From the NCBI RefSeq assembly GCF_905147365.1, contig NC_056406.1, positions 2,678,501 through 2,742,500 on the forward strand: a stretch of DNA of 64,000 bases, given 5' to 3'. Shown piece after piece: positions 20,651 to 31,515 of this stretch. Both the position numbers and the translations under genes were made by a program. The first letter of the stretch is position 1, and each line of letters starts with the position of its first letter. The DNA is from Aricia agestis (Eukaryota; Arthropoda; Insecta; Lepidoptera; Lycaenidae). Below the pieces are notes generated by a model. The model saw only the letters and a program-made list of their open reading frames with translations, did no database searches and was not told where the DNA came from.

Positions 20651-23069
20651 ATGCCTGCAAGAGAGGATCCTATTTATGATACTTTAAAACCTTTTAAATA
20701 TTTGTTTCTGTTTTCTACTTCAGCGTCATCGCTAGGTCCGACAGATTTACTCGTGAGCAGTGTGTGGTACCGATGCTACTTGGTTTTATTTTGCACGATA
20801 ATATCAACTTTTGTCCTGCTGTATGTAGTATTGAGCGAGGGGCCTGTTACACTATCGCCTTTCAATGTCACTTCTCTGTACCTTTACTACTGGACAGTAC
20901 AATTTGCCCTGCTGATGTCTCCACTGATGAATTCGAAGAAGATGAGAGTACAGAAAATATTACGGGAATTTGAGAACCTAGATTTGAAAATAAGATTTAG
21001 GTATTCCGAGGAAGTTGAGAAGAGTCGAACGACTGTAACGGTCACGATAGCCGCCGTTTTTGTCTATCATATCGTAGTTCACGTTCTCGTTGTAACTCTT
21101 TTCACAGCTCTTTGGGACATCGATGTTTATGTCTTCACCGTATTGAACTGGTTTAAAGTTTTAGAAGTCGGTATAGATATAGAGCTTCTAGGCTTGGGGA
21201 GTTTGCTGCTTCTTCTTTGCCATCGCTGTGATTACTTCGCATCTCACCTGACCGATCTTCTCGAGAAACGTGTAGACGATACAGACTTAAATCTGCTGCT
21301 GTGTCATCGTCAACTCCACTATGTGCTTAAGAAAATCAATAAAGCCTTCAAAGTAAAAGTAAGTCTAACATAAATTCTTACAAAAACATTAGTTTTACAT
21401 CTTCAAATTCCCTTAAGGTACTAAATTGTATTTTTATTTTAGGTAACGATAATCGTGTCTTTCGTAACGATACTGTCACTGAGGAATCTCGTCATGCTGC
21501 TCTGGCTTTACGAGACAAAACTACTCGTTAGTATTTTAAGTATTTTTTACAATTTTTAAAACTTTTTATTTATACTCGCACATCTTTCCTAGCGATGTAG
21601 GTACCTCTACAATGATTACGATGATTATCTTAAGAATCTTGTATGAATTCAGATCTATTCAGCGATGATCCTGGTGTTTCGATACATCCTGCTGCTGTCG
21701 GTGCTGGGAGCGATCGGCCAGCGCATCGCCAACGCTTTCGACAGAATACACCTACTCGCTACCGATATCAGAATTTCTTCGCAAATCAACAGTAAGTATT
21801 TGAACATGTTTCTTTCCTGCAACGACCTATTCACGAGATCTGATCTTGTGTAAACAATATTATGAGCTACCCGAGTAATGATCGATTTACGTAGAGTTTT
21901 TATCTAGTCCGTTGATTTTTGCTACTCTTTTTTCATAGTATTAGGTCCTTACATATGAAATTAGCGTTTTGTACGGGAGGAATATAAAGTAGATTTTTTT
22001 AGTATACTTAATATATTTAATTAAGCAAAGTATGTACCATTGTTATCAATGCATTTTTACCATTTTTTTGGTGGTTTGTTGATCCCTTTACTAAAAAAAA
22101 ACGGAGGGACGAGAGTCAATAAATTCTTTGGACTGCCACATCAGAGTTGACATTTTTTCCTTGTAGGAAGTTATCCAAATTCCGAAAAAAATAGTAATCT
22201 GTTGGAGCAAGGTCCGGGGAGTACGGTGGATGTCGCAGACATTCCAATTGCAGCACCTCCAGTTGTGCAGTGTGTGGTCTAGCGTTGTCCTGAAGCAGCA
22301 GTGGCCTAGAGCGATTGACCAGCCTTGGTTGTTTAGCAGCTAGTTCTTCCATCATGGTTTGCAGTTGCTGACAATAGATATCTGCCGTAACCGTTTGGCC
22401 AGATTTTAGAAAGCTATAGTGAACGACACCGGCACTAGTCCACCAAACACTCACAAGTCACAAGTAACTTTTTCTGAGTCAATTTTCGCTTAAGGCAAGA
22501 TTTGGCTGATTCTCCAGGGGACAGCCATTGCGACGAACGCCTCCGATTATCGTAAAGGAATAAGGATCCATTTTTCATCACAATAAGTAATAATCCGATT
22601 TAAAAAGGTGTAACAAAACTAAGTGATAATACTTTAGGGTGTGTACAGTGTATGTGTCCGTTATATAGTGTTCACTGTGAAAGTAGCAGAGTTGAAAGAG
22701 CAAAATTTTTTTGTGATTTGTATGGCCAAGCGCCCCAGCGTCATGAGTTTGCCATACAAAAGTTAAAAAATATTTTGCTCCTTCAGCGCTGCTACTTTCA
22801 CAATGAACTCAATATAAGGAACAAATACACACCCTAAAGTATTATCACTTAGTTTTGATACTCAACGCCCGTCTATAGTCTTTTAACTTTCAGGTGACAT
22901 CTGTCGTCGGGGCGCCGCCATGTGTGTGGAGGGCGAGCTGCGCGGCAAGCGGCTGTGCGGCTGCAGCGGGCTGGTGGTGGACGCCAAGCTGCCTCTCAGA
23001 GTGCTGTCAGCATTAGTCACAATACTCGTCTTCATCTTCTCCATTAGAATCGATATGAAATCTATTTAA
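20651..23069 (+). CDS. Gustatory receptor-like seven-transmembrane protein, four exons
   Basis: A chemoreceptor of the insect gustatory family, expected in the plasma membrane of taste neurons. Exons are 20651-21358, 21443-21526, 21653-21791 and 22894-23069, joined in phases 0, 0 and 1 at consensus sites (GTAAGT donors for introns 1 and 3, GTTAGT for intron 2). The product is about 368 residues, close to the usual 370-430. Exon 1 starts MPAREDPIYDTLKPFKYLF and holds several hydrophobic segments. The last exon ends CGCSGLVVDAKLPLRV followed by VTILVFIFS, where the family motif TYhhhhhQF is expected; the Tyr, Gln and Phe are not kept. Intron 3 (1.1 kb) carries a mariner remnant and a hairpin element. 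I see no stop or frameshift in the coding part. The ligand cannot be told. Confidence 0.85.
21941..22575 (-). pseudogene. Mariner transposase remnant inside receptor intron 3
   Basis: The minus-strand frames encode QWLSPGESAKSCLKRKLT, SVWWTSAGVVHYSFLKSGQT, LLLQDNARPHTAQ and SPDLAPTDYYFF. These are mariner blocks with the second and third catalytic Asp (the D34D type, spacing as in mariner). A TA at 21939-21940 followed by TTAGGTCCTTACATATG looks like one terminal repeat. The other end and the N-terminal helix-turn-helix part are missing, and a frame change occurs near 22455. It is antisense to the host gene. Confidence 0.8.
22614..22857. mobile_element. 244-bp MITE in receptor intron 3
   Basis: The ends CAAAACTAAGTGATAATACT and its exact complement pair for about 31 bp. 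The interior also pairs (TGAAAGTAGCAG with CTGCTACTTTCA; TTGTATGGC with GCCATACAA). No clear target duplication. It ends about 36 bp before the splice acceptor at 22893. Confidence 0.75.
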
Positions 23070-23529
23070 TCTGACGAGTCTCGTCTATGTGTAGAGAAAA
23101 ACATATATTTATGCAACTGTTGTTCTGAGCTTGGAAGCCCAATTCGCAAGATTATTTCTGTTTTATGATGCATTTTTTAGTTTATATTTATTTTTTGTTT
23201 GCCTCGTTCGTTTCATAAAAAAAACCTTTTGAAGTTTTATCATTGATTTATATGTACGCTAGTAATATAAATCAATGATTGATTGAAAATTATTATACGC
23301 TTGTAATATATAAGTCAATTATTTTTATATAAAATGCGAAGAAACATTTTCCCCAACCTAATATTGCAACGTTCACACTTAGGTGACAATGCTTTGAACT
23401 TCACTGTGCTCCTTAATATACTTACACCTTCCCTGGACATCCACAAATATAATGTTTCAAGACTAAAAATAGTCAAATCTATTGACAAAATGTAAAAAAA
23501 CATTTATTTATTTAGAAAGATATTAATAA
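23070..23529. other. 3' flank of the receptor gene
   Basis: AT-rich sequence with the expected 3' UTR and an imperfect inverted ATCAATGATT pair at about 23241-23282. No further gene is supported. Confidence 0.3.
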
Positions 23530-23782
23530 GGGTCAATTTATATTAGCGCAGAGTCCCAGCGCATCGAAGTGAAGTATCAAAACTGAACATAGCAAATCCA
23601 ACCTTAACTCCAAAGCGTTAACGCACACTAATACATCTGAGAACTTTAAATGGGGCGCGCGTGTCTGGCGCATCTGCGCGAATTCGCGCGCATGCAACCG
23701 ACCAACGCTGGTTGATCTCGCAGAAGTGATGTGTGCGTTACGTACTGGAGTTAAGCTATTAAGCTCTATTATAAATTGACCC
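23530..23782. mobile_element. 253-bp MITE, GGGTCAATTTATA ends, TAA target duplication
   Basis: The ends GGGTCAATTTATA and TATAAATTGACCC are inverted copies. TAA flanks both sides (23527-23529 and 23783-23785). The interior has a GC-rich centre with GCGCGAATTCGCGC and is partly self-complementary around AACGCACAC / GTGTGCGTT. Consistent with a PIF/Harbinger-type non-autonomous element. Confidence 0.75.
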
Positions 23783-24185
23783 TAACCGGATGAAAACTGG
23801 TTTGCAGTTAAATTATTGCTGCAATTGACCATAGAATAACTTGACTATATAAAAACTTAGTTTATTTCCTTAAAAAAAGCGAATGATTTCATATTTAATA
23901 TTATAAGTTTATGCTATAAACACCAAATTATTAAATGAAGGTCAACTAAGTAGGTAAGCATGTCATTAGTTATTTTTGTATGTTGTTTTGTTTGTTAACT
24001 TATTTTTCACATCTGTACATTTGAACTTGGTTAGTGGTAGGTACATGCTACAATTTTTGATGTTATTAACTACATATTTTGTTTAAAACTTAAAATAAAA
24101 CAATGTATTTTAAGTTTTTACGTTTTCTATTACGGTTATAATAGGTACCTATTGTTACGCAAAGATCAGATCAGAAGGAGATCAG

Positions 24186-24822
24186 CGGGGCTAAAATGGT
24201 CGCTTTGGAGAATCATACTATGAATCATATAATTATTATGTTTTTTAAATCGCAAAATGCAAGTCTGCTTGCAATTCATGTCAAGTAATTCGTACAAATT
24301 TGACATTTGTCAGTTTGACAGTTTTGACAATTCATTTGCTGAATTGATTGAGAGGAATTGCTTAAGAGCTCACCTGACTCTAAAAATCAAACATCATCCT
24401 TCTCTCTTCACACTCACGCCCGTCTTTCATATGCCAGGTGAAAAAGGACGGCGCGAATTCATCGCCGAGTTAGTTTTACTTGAATAAAAGACGAACTATA
24501 ATGATTATGAAAAAAGTGTTTTGAGCAAATTTAGGTTTTATCAATACCTTTTTAGATATTAAAAAATATTAAAGAAAAGACAGCAAACTTCGAAGATCCA
24601 AGCAAAAATGTGTCTAAAACAAGGTTTTTTGTAAAAAAGAAACTATCGAGCATTTTTTGAGTAATCGTGTTTTCGTCTTGAGCATTTAATCTTTATGAAC
24701 TGAAGTTACTTGTGTCAAAAAATCAGTTTTCTAGACCTTACAGATTTTGAGATCTAGGTTAAAGTATGTAGTCAAGTTAGGGTCATATGGGCTCTTAAAT
24801 GTGACCATTTTAGCCCCGCAAA
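24186..24822. mobile_element. About 640-bp DNA element with GGGGCTAAAATGGTC ends
   Basis: GCGGGGCTAAAATGGTC at the left is matched by GACCATTTTAGCCCCGC at the right. The interior is AT-rich with no transposase. A 76-codon frame at 24257-24487 has no recognisable domain and is probably incidental. Confidence 0.65.
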
Positions 24823-24955
24823 GCTACTCACATACAGCATCAAATAATCAAATATTCCGACGAAAATCTGACATGTTGCACACGTCATGATCACAATCAT
24901 CATCAAATGTTGTCAAACGTCGAACAAAACCTTTGGTTTACTGCCTATGCCGGGG

Positions 24956-25229
24956 CTGCCTTTAGCGTGAAAAGTAATTATATCCATACTAATATTATAA
25001 ATGCGAAAGTGTGTCTGTACTGTCTGTCTGTCTGTCTGTTACCTCTTCACGCCTATACCGCTGAACCGATTTTGATGAAATTTGGTATGGGGATACTTTA
25101 GAACCCGAGAAAGGGCATAGGACACTGTTTATCCCGGAAAAATGTACGGTTCCACCGCGATAAACGACTTTTGGCGCAACGGAGTTGCGGGCGTCATCTA
25201 GTTATAATATAATTACTTTTCACGCTAAA
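24956..25229. repeat. SINE-like copy sitting in the centre of an inverted repeat
   Basis: GCCTTTAGCGTGAAAAGTAA before the SINE-like copy (24982-25202) reappears as its reverse complement after it. The SINE-like part starts TCCATACTAATATTATAAA, has TCTG repeats, and ends GGCGCAACGGAGTTGCGGGC. The flanking arms are about 25 bp and exact. Confidence 0.8.
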
Positions 25230-25426
25230 GGCTTGTTACGCCTATTACACAAAATAGCTCAGACATTAGATAATAGTTTCTTATTATCATAACAATTATT
25301 ATAATTACTATCATAATATTGTATTCATGTCTATAATAATAATGACGCGCAAGGCTGCTTGTTGACTTGCCACTTGCCAGTTGTCACTGTTGATAAGTGT
25401 AGTGGCACCGTTACATACCGTTCGTT

Positions 25427-25650
25427 AGCTATGTCCACACTGTGCACTTTCATCTTCAATTTTCGTCATCAACTTTCATATTGACGCATTCAATCATTGA
25501 ATGTGTCAAGGAACGCAACGCCAATATTGTCATTTTTGAAGTTTTGGATACAGTCAGAGGGCATGCCCGCATGCCTCACGATCGCTGATGACTGCGCTAT
25601 AACGCATGCCCTTGACTAACAGAAAAAGGCACAGTGTGGACAAAGCTATT
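25427..25650. mobile_element. MITE with GTCCACACTGTGC ends
   Basis: AGCTATGTCCACACTGTGC and GCACAGTGTGGACAAAGCT are inverted ends with one mismatch. The interior of about 185 bp has no frame. TTAGCT/AGCTATTA flanks do not give an unambiguous target duplication. Confidence 0.65.
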
Positions 25651-25751
25651 ACTCTCATCTCATTAATCTCAGAATTCTCGTATTTCATTGAAAAGATTAT
25701 TTGACAATTAGATGTTCAATATCAACCCTAGACAGTTATAGGTGGTCAATA

Positions 25752-25783
25752 ATATTACGCAATACGATCACGTATTGCGTAAT
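25752..25783. repeat. Short hairpin TTACGCAATACG
   Basis: The perfect stem TTACGCAATACG / CGTATTGCGTAA has a 4-base-scale loop. It is isolated in AT-rich sequence. Confidence 0.6.
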
Positions 25784-25799
25784 AAAGTTGCTCGTCTAG

Positions 25800-27632
25800 G
25801 GGCCCGCTTACGCTAAACTTTCAACTGAGTATATAATTAATCGTCTTATAATAGAAAAAAGAAAACATTAGATAGAATTTTTATATCTGTATAAATTGAA
25901 AAAGAATTGAAATGTCTTCGAGATACACGGACAAAACCATAAATCAATTATACCTCTTTTTTTTTCGTTGGGGGAATGCTTTATACATACCTACACAAAA
26001 AGAATACTTAAATTAATATTGATAATATCCAAAAACAAAAGTTATTAATTTTTGCTTGCGGCCTTCTCAGGTTCACGTTAACGACGGCTGTGAAGTTCAA
26101 AGTCAGAAAAATACAACAATCAGAGGTCAGTTAATTATGGAAGTCATCAAAAAGTCAGGGAGAGAGCAAGTCCTTTTTAAAGTCCATCTTATTATATCTG
26201 AAAGTAAATAAAAGCTGACATTCGAATAATAATATTTTTCATTAGTATTATAACTAAGTACTTACTTACTAAAAATAGTTAATTTGTTTTGTTATATAAT
26301 ATTATTAAAATATGCTTTTTTGATAATTCCATGCTGATTTGGATACGTATCTACGGCCCTAGTTTTGATTTACGGTACGAGATTTATATCAACAGTGGTA
26401 TCCAACCACGGAAAGCCTTTGATATGATCTATGGACTATGGTCTATGATCCATTAAGCTTTTTACTTGTCTTATTTGATTACATAAGATCTACAACGAGA
26501 TAGATGCAACTATATCCCCTCATTTGTACATCTGTATGTCTGTCACGGTGATCAACTTCTACATATCAACTGCAGTGCAAATCGTGTATTCTAATCGATT
26601 TGGATTACGTAATTGCCAGTAATATATCAGCTATCTAGCAGGTAATTTAATGATTAATTGGTTATAACTTATACTGTAACGATTTTGTATGTTGCCTGTA
26701 AAAACATACCAATGAGGTTTTATATTTGATTTTGTCTAAATTACTGGCTGGAGACGCCAACACTGATTGTTTTTTTTTTCAAATCATTTATTCGGGCATC
26801 AGAGGCCCATATATATAACAAATATAGTGCGTCAAGAATGTCTAGGAGGCGAAACTTTTTTTTTAAGCAATAGCAACACTCTTTTGACATTTGTCCCTTT
26901 GTTGTATCAATACTCTATGACATAAAATTTACAAAACAAAGATTTTCAATTTGCTTAAATTTAGATTTACAATGTGAAAACTACATGTTACTGTGATTAA
27001 TATTAATAATTAAAGTGAAAGACGTTCTGAAAATTTGAAGATTTTTATTGAAGAAAAATAGTAATACGCGAAAATATCACTGAAATTCTCGCGTCCACAT
27101 TTCTGATTCTGATCGCACAATCGCCATATTAGCAGGTAAGTAAGCGTTTGATATATCAATTTTATTTGTTTATTTTATTGTATAATGCAATTCTAAGTAG
27201 CCTGAGTAAGTATTATGTGGTATAATAAAACAACAATTTTACTTAAACCTTATGTTTACGAAAACAATGAACTGTCAAAGAAATCTATCATATAATGCGC
27301 CTAACAATTATTGATACTTTGACTTAGGTGCTTTGCGTTTTTAGACGTAGGCAATGATATTCTATGTTACTAACGTAACTAGATTGGAAGTTTACGGTAG
27401 CAACGCGTTGCCACTTCGAAGATGCCTGCAGGCATATCTCACATACATAATGACATAACGAATATATGACTTGACATTGTCTTTTGAACAAAAAAGTGGT
27501 TACACATTTCTGATAATCTTTTGTAAGACATTGCTACTCTAGTATTTTAGAAACTCATTGGACGTAGGTATATAAAATTCTCGTGTCACAGTGTATGTGC
27601 TTAAATCCTTTAACACTTTATGCAGCGTAATA
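25800..27632. other. Gene-poor tract with one LINE/SINE-like tail
   Basis: No gene is supported. At 26770-26830, TTTTTTCAAATCATTTATTC followed by GGGCATCAGAGGCCCATA resembles the 3' end of a dispersed LINE copy on the minus strand. Confidence 0.35.
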
Positions 27633-27875
27633 TCTATCTATATATATAAAATTCAAAGGTGACTGACTGATTGACATAGTGATCTATCAACGCACAGCCC
27701 AAACCACTGGACGGATCGCGCTGAAATTTGGCATGCAGGTAGACGTAGTTATAACGTAGGCATCCGCTAAGAAAGGATTTTGATAAGTTCCAACCCCAAG
27801 GGGTTCAAATAGGGGATGAAAATTTTTATATAATAATACTTCTTAACGCAAGCGAAGCCGCGGGCAAAAGCTCGT
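27633..27875 (+). repeat. SINE-like repeat ending GAAGCCGCGGGCAAAAG, copy 2
   Basis: Same order of blocks as 13613-13845 (CAAAGGTGACTGACTG, GGACGGATCGCGCTGAAAT, CATCCGCTAAGAAAGG, CCCCAAGGGGTT, GCGAAGCCGCGGGC). The two copies are about 90% alike by eye. Confidence 0.7.
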
Positions 27876-27899
27876 AATATTATAATTATTACGTTTTAT

Positions 27900-28200
27900 G
27901 TTTACAGGTATCAGAAGAAGCGTTTAACGAAATAACCGAAATGATTGGGAGAATTTATGCTATCATTTAATTTTAAAAAATAAATACAAGAAGTGGGAAT
28001 TTTTTTATATATTATAATATTCTTTATTAGGATATCCTAAATTAAATATTGAAGAGCTGATTATTGAAGATGAAAGTGCCTCTTCACTGTGACACCACTG
28101 CTGTAACTACATGGACCTAGAAAGTGGCGATGATTCTGTTTCCGGCTGCATTGTAGAATATTATTTGGATGATCATATTTTATTAAAATAACAAAACCCT
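27900..28200 (+). pseudogene. Short acidic reading-frame fragments, probably transposon-derived
   Basis: EELIIEDESASSL and, after a stop, MDLESGDDSVSGCIVEYYLD lie close together. The second resembles the tail of a small acidic protein. Similar acidic ends with YYLDDEN occur at 5688-5715 and 6225-6250. Nothing is recognised. Confidence 0.2.
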
Positions 28201-28527
28201 GTTTTTCACATATTTATTTTTTGTATTTTCTTAAATAAGTAGTTCCATAATAAAAAGGAGTGAGCTTCTCTCAGTTCTCACTGGTCATCAAAGTAGCTTT
28301 GCAGCTCTCAGGGAGAGGGTACTTAAATAACAGGTGTTATAAATTCATAATAATAGTGACTAGATGTCCCGGTGAACTTCGTGTCACTTATAAACCTTCC
28401 CTGGACTTCCAGGAATATTTAAAGACTAAAATTAGCCACGTCAGTTCAACCGTTTAATCGAGTTATTGCATTTTTTATATAGTCCGTCAAGAAAGTGAAG
28501 AAATTAAAAAGTGGCAACATCGTAGTG

Positions 28528-29146
28528 AGGGTAAAAACGGAACCCTATTACTGAGACTTCGATTTCTGTCCGTCTGTCCGTCTGTCCGTCTGTCTCCAGG
28601 CTGTAACTCAAGAACGGTAATAGCTAGAGAGTTGAAATTTTCACAGACTATGTATTTCTGTTGCCGATATAACAACAAATACTAAAAACAAAATAAATTA
28701 AATATTTAAGGGGGGGCTCCGATACAACAAACATAATTTTTCAAACATTTTTTGCTCGGTAACAATGATGACAACAAGTAGGCACTTGAAATTTTCATAA
28801 AGGCCATAATTATAATATGTGTTATTTAATAATCCATACTAATATTATAAATGCGAAAGTGTGTCTGTCTATCTGTCTGTCTGTCTGTCTGTTACCTCTT
28901 CACGCCCAAACCTCTCAACCGATGATACTTTGAGTCCCGGGAAAGGACATAGGATACTTTTTATCCCGGGAAAATGTACGGTTCCCGCGCCATAAACGAT
29001 TTTTGGCGCAACGAAATTGCGGGCGGGCGGGAAAATAAAAATTTAAGGGGGGCTCCCATACAAAAACACAATTTTGGCTGATTTTTGCTCTATAACGGTA
29101 CGGAACCCTTCGTACGCAAGTCCGACTCGCACTTGACCGATTATTT
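28528..29146 (+). repeat. TTAGGGTTCCG-type repeat interrupted by another copy
   Basis: The head starts at GGGTAAAAACGGAACCC with TCTGTCCG repeats. The tail is CTCCCATACAAAAACACAA, then GGTACGGAACCCTTCG, then GTCCGACTCGCACTTGACCG. The extreme 5' words TTAGGGTTCCG are lost. Confidence 0.65.
28832..29030 (+). repeat. TCTG-type SINE-like copy
   Basis: The copy has CCATACTAATATTATAAATG, CGAAAGTGTGTCTGTC, a TCTG run, CACGCCCAAACC, and CGCAACGAAATTGCGGGCGG. It is inserted in the preceding repeat in the same orientation. Confidence 0.7.
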
Positions 29147-29427
29147 AATAATAATAATAATATCTATGGACATTTCTTAGATTGATTTGAAAGGGATGAC
29201 ACTACGATGTTGCCACTTTTTAATTTCTTCACTTTCTTGACAGAGACAGACTATGACATATACAAAGATTATAATAGGTACCTACCGTAGGTACTTTACA
29301 TAGATTAGATTGTTTCTTGTAATGTCGTAAATTAAAAACACAATATAACTACATCATAATTATTTCAAATTTTCTTAACTACATAATATATATAAATCAT
29401 AATATTTACAACGTGTTTTAAACTGTA

Positions 29428-29763
29428 TTTTTTTTATGAAATAAGGGGGCAAATGAGCAAACGGGTCACTTGATGGAAAGCAACTTCCGTCGCCCATGGA
29501 CACTCGCAGCATCAGAAGAGCTGCAGGTGCGTTGCCGGCCTTTTAGAGGGAATAGGGTAATAAAGGAGGGTAGGGATGGAAGGGAAGGGAAGGGAATAGG
29601 AGAGGGTAGGGAAGGGAATAGGGTAGTGGATTGGGCCTCCGGTAAACTCACTCACTCGGCGAAACACAACGCAGGCGCTGTTTCACGCCGGTTTTCTGTG
29701 AGAACGTGGTATTTCTCCGGTCGAGCCGGCCCATTCGTGCCGAAGCATGGCTCTCCCACGTAT
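29428..29763 (-). repeat. Poly-A SINE-like element, copy 3
   Basis: Minus-strand copy with all landmarks. Its GGGAAGGG-type variable tract differs in length from the other three copies. Confidence 0.8.
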
Positions 29764-29990
29764 ATATACGATATTTAATATAAAGTATCAAAATCTTTTA
29801 TAGTGACTGGATACAGTGTGGCCATAAGAGGCCACACCGGAAACAAGCGGCGACTCTATTAATGTCGTGACTTTTTTGACGGGCTATACCATAAATTTTT
29901 ACTTTGACATAATATTTCTTCTGCGAGCGGAGATCAGTCGAAACGAATTTCTGAAAACTAATTAATTTTTCCGTTTCCAATATCATAGTT

Positions 29991-30625
29991 TTTAGGGTTC
30001 CGTAGCCAAATGGCAAATAACGGCACCCTTATAGATTCCTCATGTCTGTCTGTCTGTCTGTCCGTCCCGTATGTCACAGCCACTTTTCTTCGAAACTATA
30101 TGAGCTATTGAAATTTGGTAAGTAGATGTAGTCTGTGAACCGCAAAGTTAGTTTGATACAAAAATTAATCCCATAAATACAACTGAAATTAAAAAAATAA
30201 TTTCATCTTACCTATGCGTGTGCGGTATCTATGGATAGGTCTTAAAAAATCATATTTAGGTTTCTAATATAATTTTTTTCTAACCTGAATAGTTTGCGAG
30301 AGAGACTCTTCCAAAGTGGTAAAATGTGTCCCCCCCTCCCTCTAACTTCTAAGTTCTAAAGTATGATAATTCTAAAAAAAATATATGATGTACATTACTA
30401 TAAAAACCTATGATAAAAACTACTAACGGAAATTGGTTTGAACGAGATCTAGCAAGTAGTTTTTTTTTTATTTATACGTCATAAATAGTACACCTTAATT
30501 TAACTTCCATTAAATCAACTGAAATTTAAAAATAAATCGAAAACCTTTTAATTTTATAGAAATAAAGCTTATTGTTGCTGCGGAACCCTTCATGGGCGAA
30601 TCCAACTCGCACTTGGTCGGTTTTT
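29991..30625 (+). repeat. TTAGGGTTCCG-type repeat, near full length
   Basis: Both ends are present: TTTAGGGTTCCGTAGCC at the left, with TCTG repeats at 30043-30064, and GGAACCCTTCATGGGCG then CCAACTCGCACTTGGTCGG at the right. This is the only copy in the window with head and tail in one uninterrupted unit. Confidence 0.7.
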
Positions 30626-30631
30626 AAATTA

Positions 30632-30880
30632 TAACTAGATATTTGACCGAGCTTTGCTCGGTAAAAACATGAATAAAATGACATTTTCTAAAAAGGATTC
30701 CTAGCCAGATCGATTTATCGTCCCCGAAACCCCCTATATACTAAATTTCATGAAAATCGTTGGAGCCGATTCCGAGATTCCAATTATATATCGATCAGTG
30801 TTTACCATATTTCCACTTCCTAAAGAAGACCTCTTGGTCTTCTTTACTTCTAAACTCGGTTAAATATTTATCTAACGATC
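30632..30880 (+). repeat. Dispersed repeat starting ACTAGATATTTGACCGAGC
   Basis: It begins ACTAGATATTTGACCGAGC, then TTTGCTCGGTAAAAACATG, and contains CCCCGAAACCCCCTATATAC and GAAAATCGTTGGAGCCG. The CTAG start plus XGCTTTGCTCGG word is a pattern shared by many Lepidoptera SINE-like ends. Confidence 0.45.
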
Positions 30881-30888
30881 CTAAAATT

Positions 30889-31515
30889 GCTGAAATAAAT
30901 GGATGAAGATGAATCTGAGGACATTTCTGAAGATGAAGCTGTACGAGTAAATTATTTCAACGACGTATCCGATAGTGAAGCAGAAGATGAGTCTGAAAAA
31001 GAAATGTTTATAAATGTAAATCCTTTTTAGAAAGATGTAAATTACAATATAAAAAGGAAGTTGGTGAAAAAGCTGAACTTTCAAATAATAAAAAAAATTA
31101 AAGGACAATGTTCAATGCTGCCCGTCTTTTATTAGTTATGCAATGAAGAGAATAACACCTTTCATTCCTCAGTAGTCATTGGCGGCACGGAAACGAAAAA
31201 TGCATTCCAGCAATGCGCTAGTTGAGAATTTCTTCAAAATTGCAAAATAAATTACAGTGAAAGCCGGACATTTCATTGATAAGCGTTGGACAGCAATAAT
31301 CGTATAAGCAATTAAACTTACCGAAACCTAAAGTTTATATAAGAAAACGACGTGGTCCTAATGAACCGGAAAATTTTGTGTCGGCGAAGGGATGGAACTA
31401 TGCTAATGCAGAACTAGCCTCTTCAAAGGTTCCTTATCAAGAAGGCAAACGATTAAAAAGAGCCATTGAAAAAACACAAGCTCCTGCTCTGATTGTTAAT
31501 GATAACAAAAAATAA
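30889..31515 (+). pseudogene. Unrecognised transposon-like coding remnant
   Basis: An acidic N-terminal frame from about 30900 reads MDEDESEDISEDEAVRVNYF. It meets a stop near 31030. After broken frames, an open stretch at about 31310-31515 reads LPKPKVYIRKRRGPNEPENF and then WNYANAELASSKVPYQEGKR and a stop. An acidic start followed by a basic end is common in transposon proteins, but I cannot name the family. Confidence 0.3.

Larger units (their letters stand above)
28478..29254. mobile_element. TATAGTC-family MITE split by nested repeats
   Basis: The left half TATAGTCCGTCAAGAAAGTG...CATCGTAGTG and the right half (GACACTACGATGTTGCCACT...TTCTTGACAGAGACAGACTA) are the two halves of the element seen intact at 11859-11955. 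The interior is occupied by a TTAGGGTTCCG-type repeat (28528-29146), itself interrupted by a TCTG-type SINE-like copy (28832-29030). Confidence 0.7.

Noticed and set aside
24257..24487. 76-codon frame within the GGGGCTAAAATGGTC element
   Set aside because: No domain and no other coding signs; the element is otherwise non-coding.
29470..29778. 102-codon frame with Gly-Arg-Glu rich centre
   Set aside because: It runs through the GGGAAGGG variable tract of the poly-A SINE-like element; the same translation appears in other copies.
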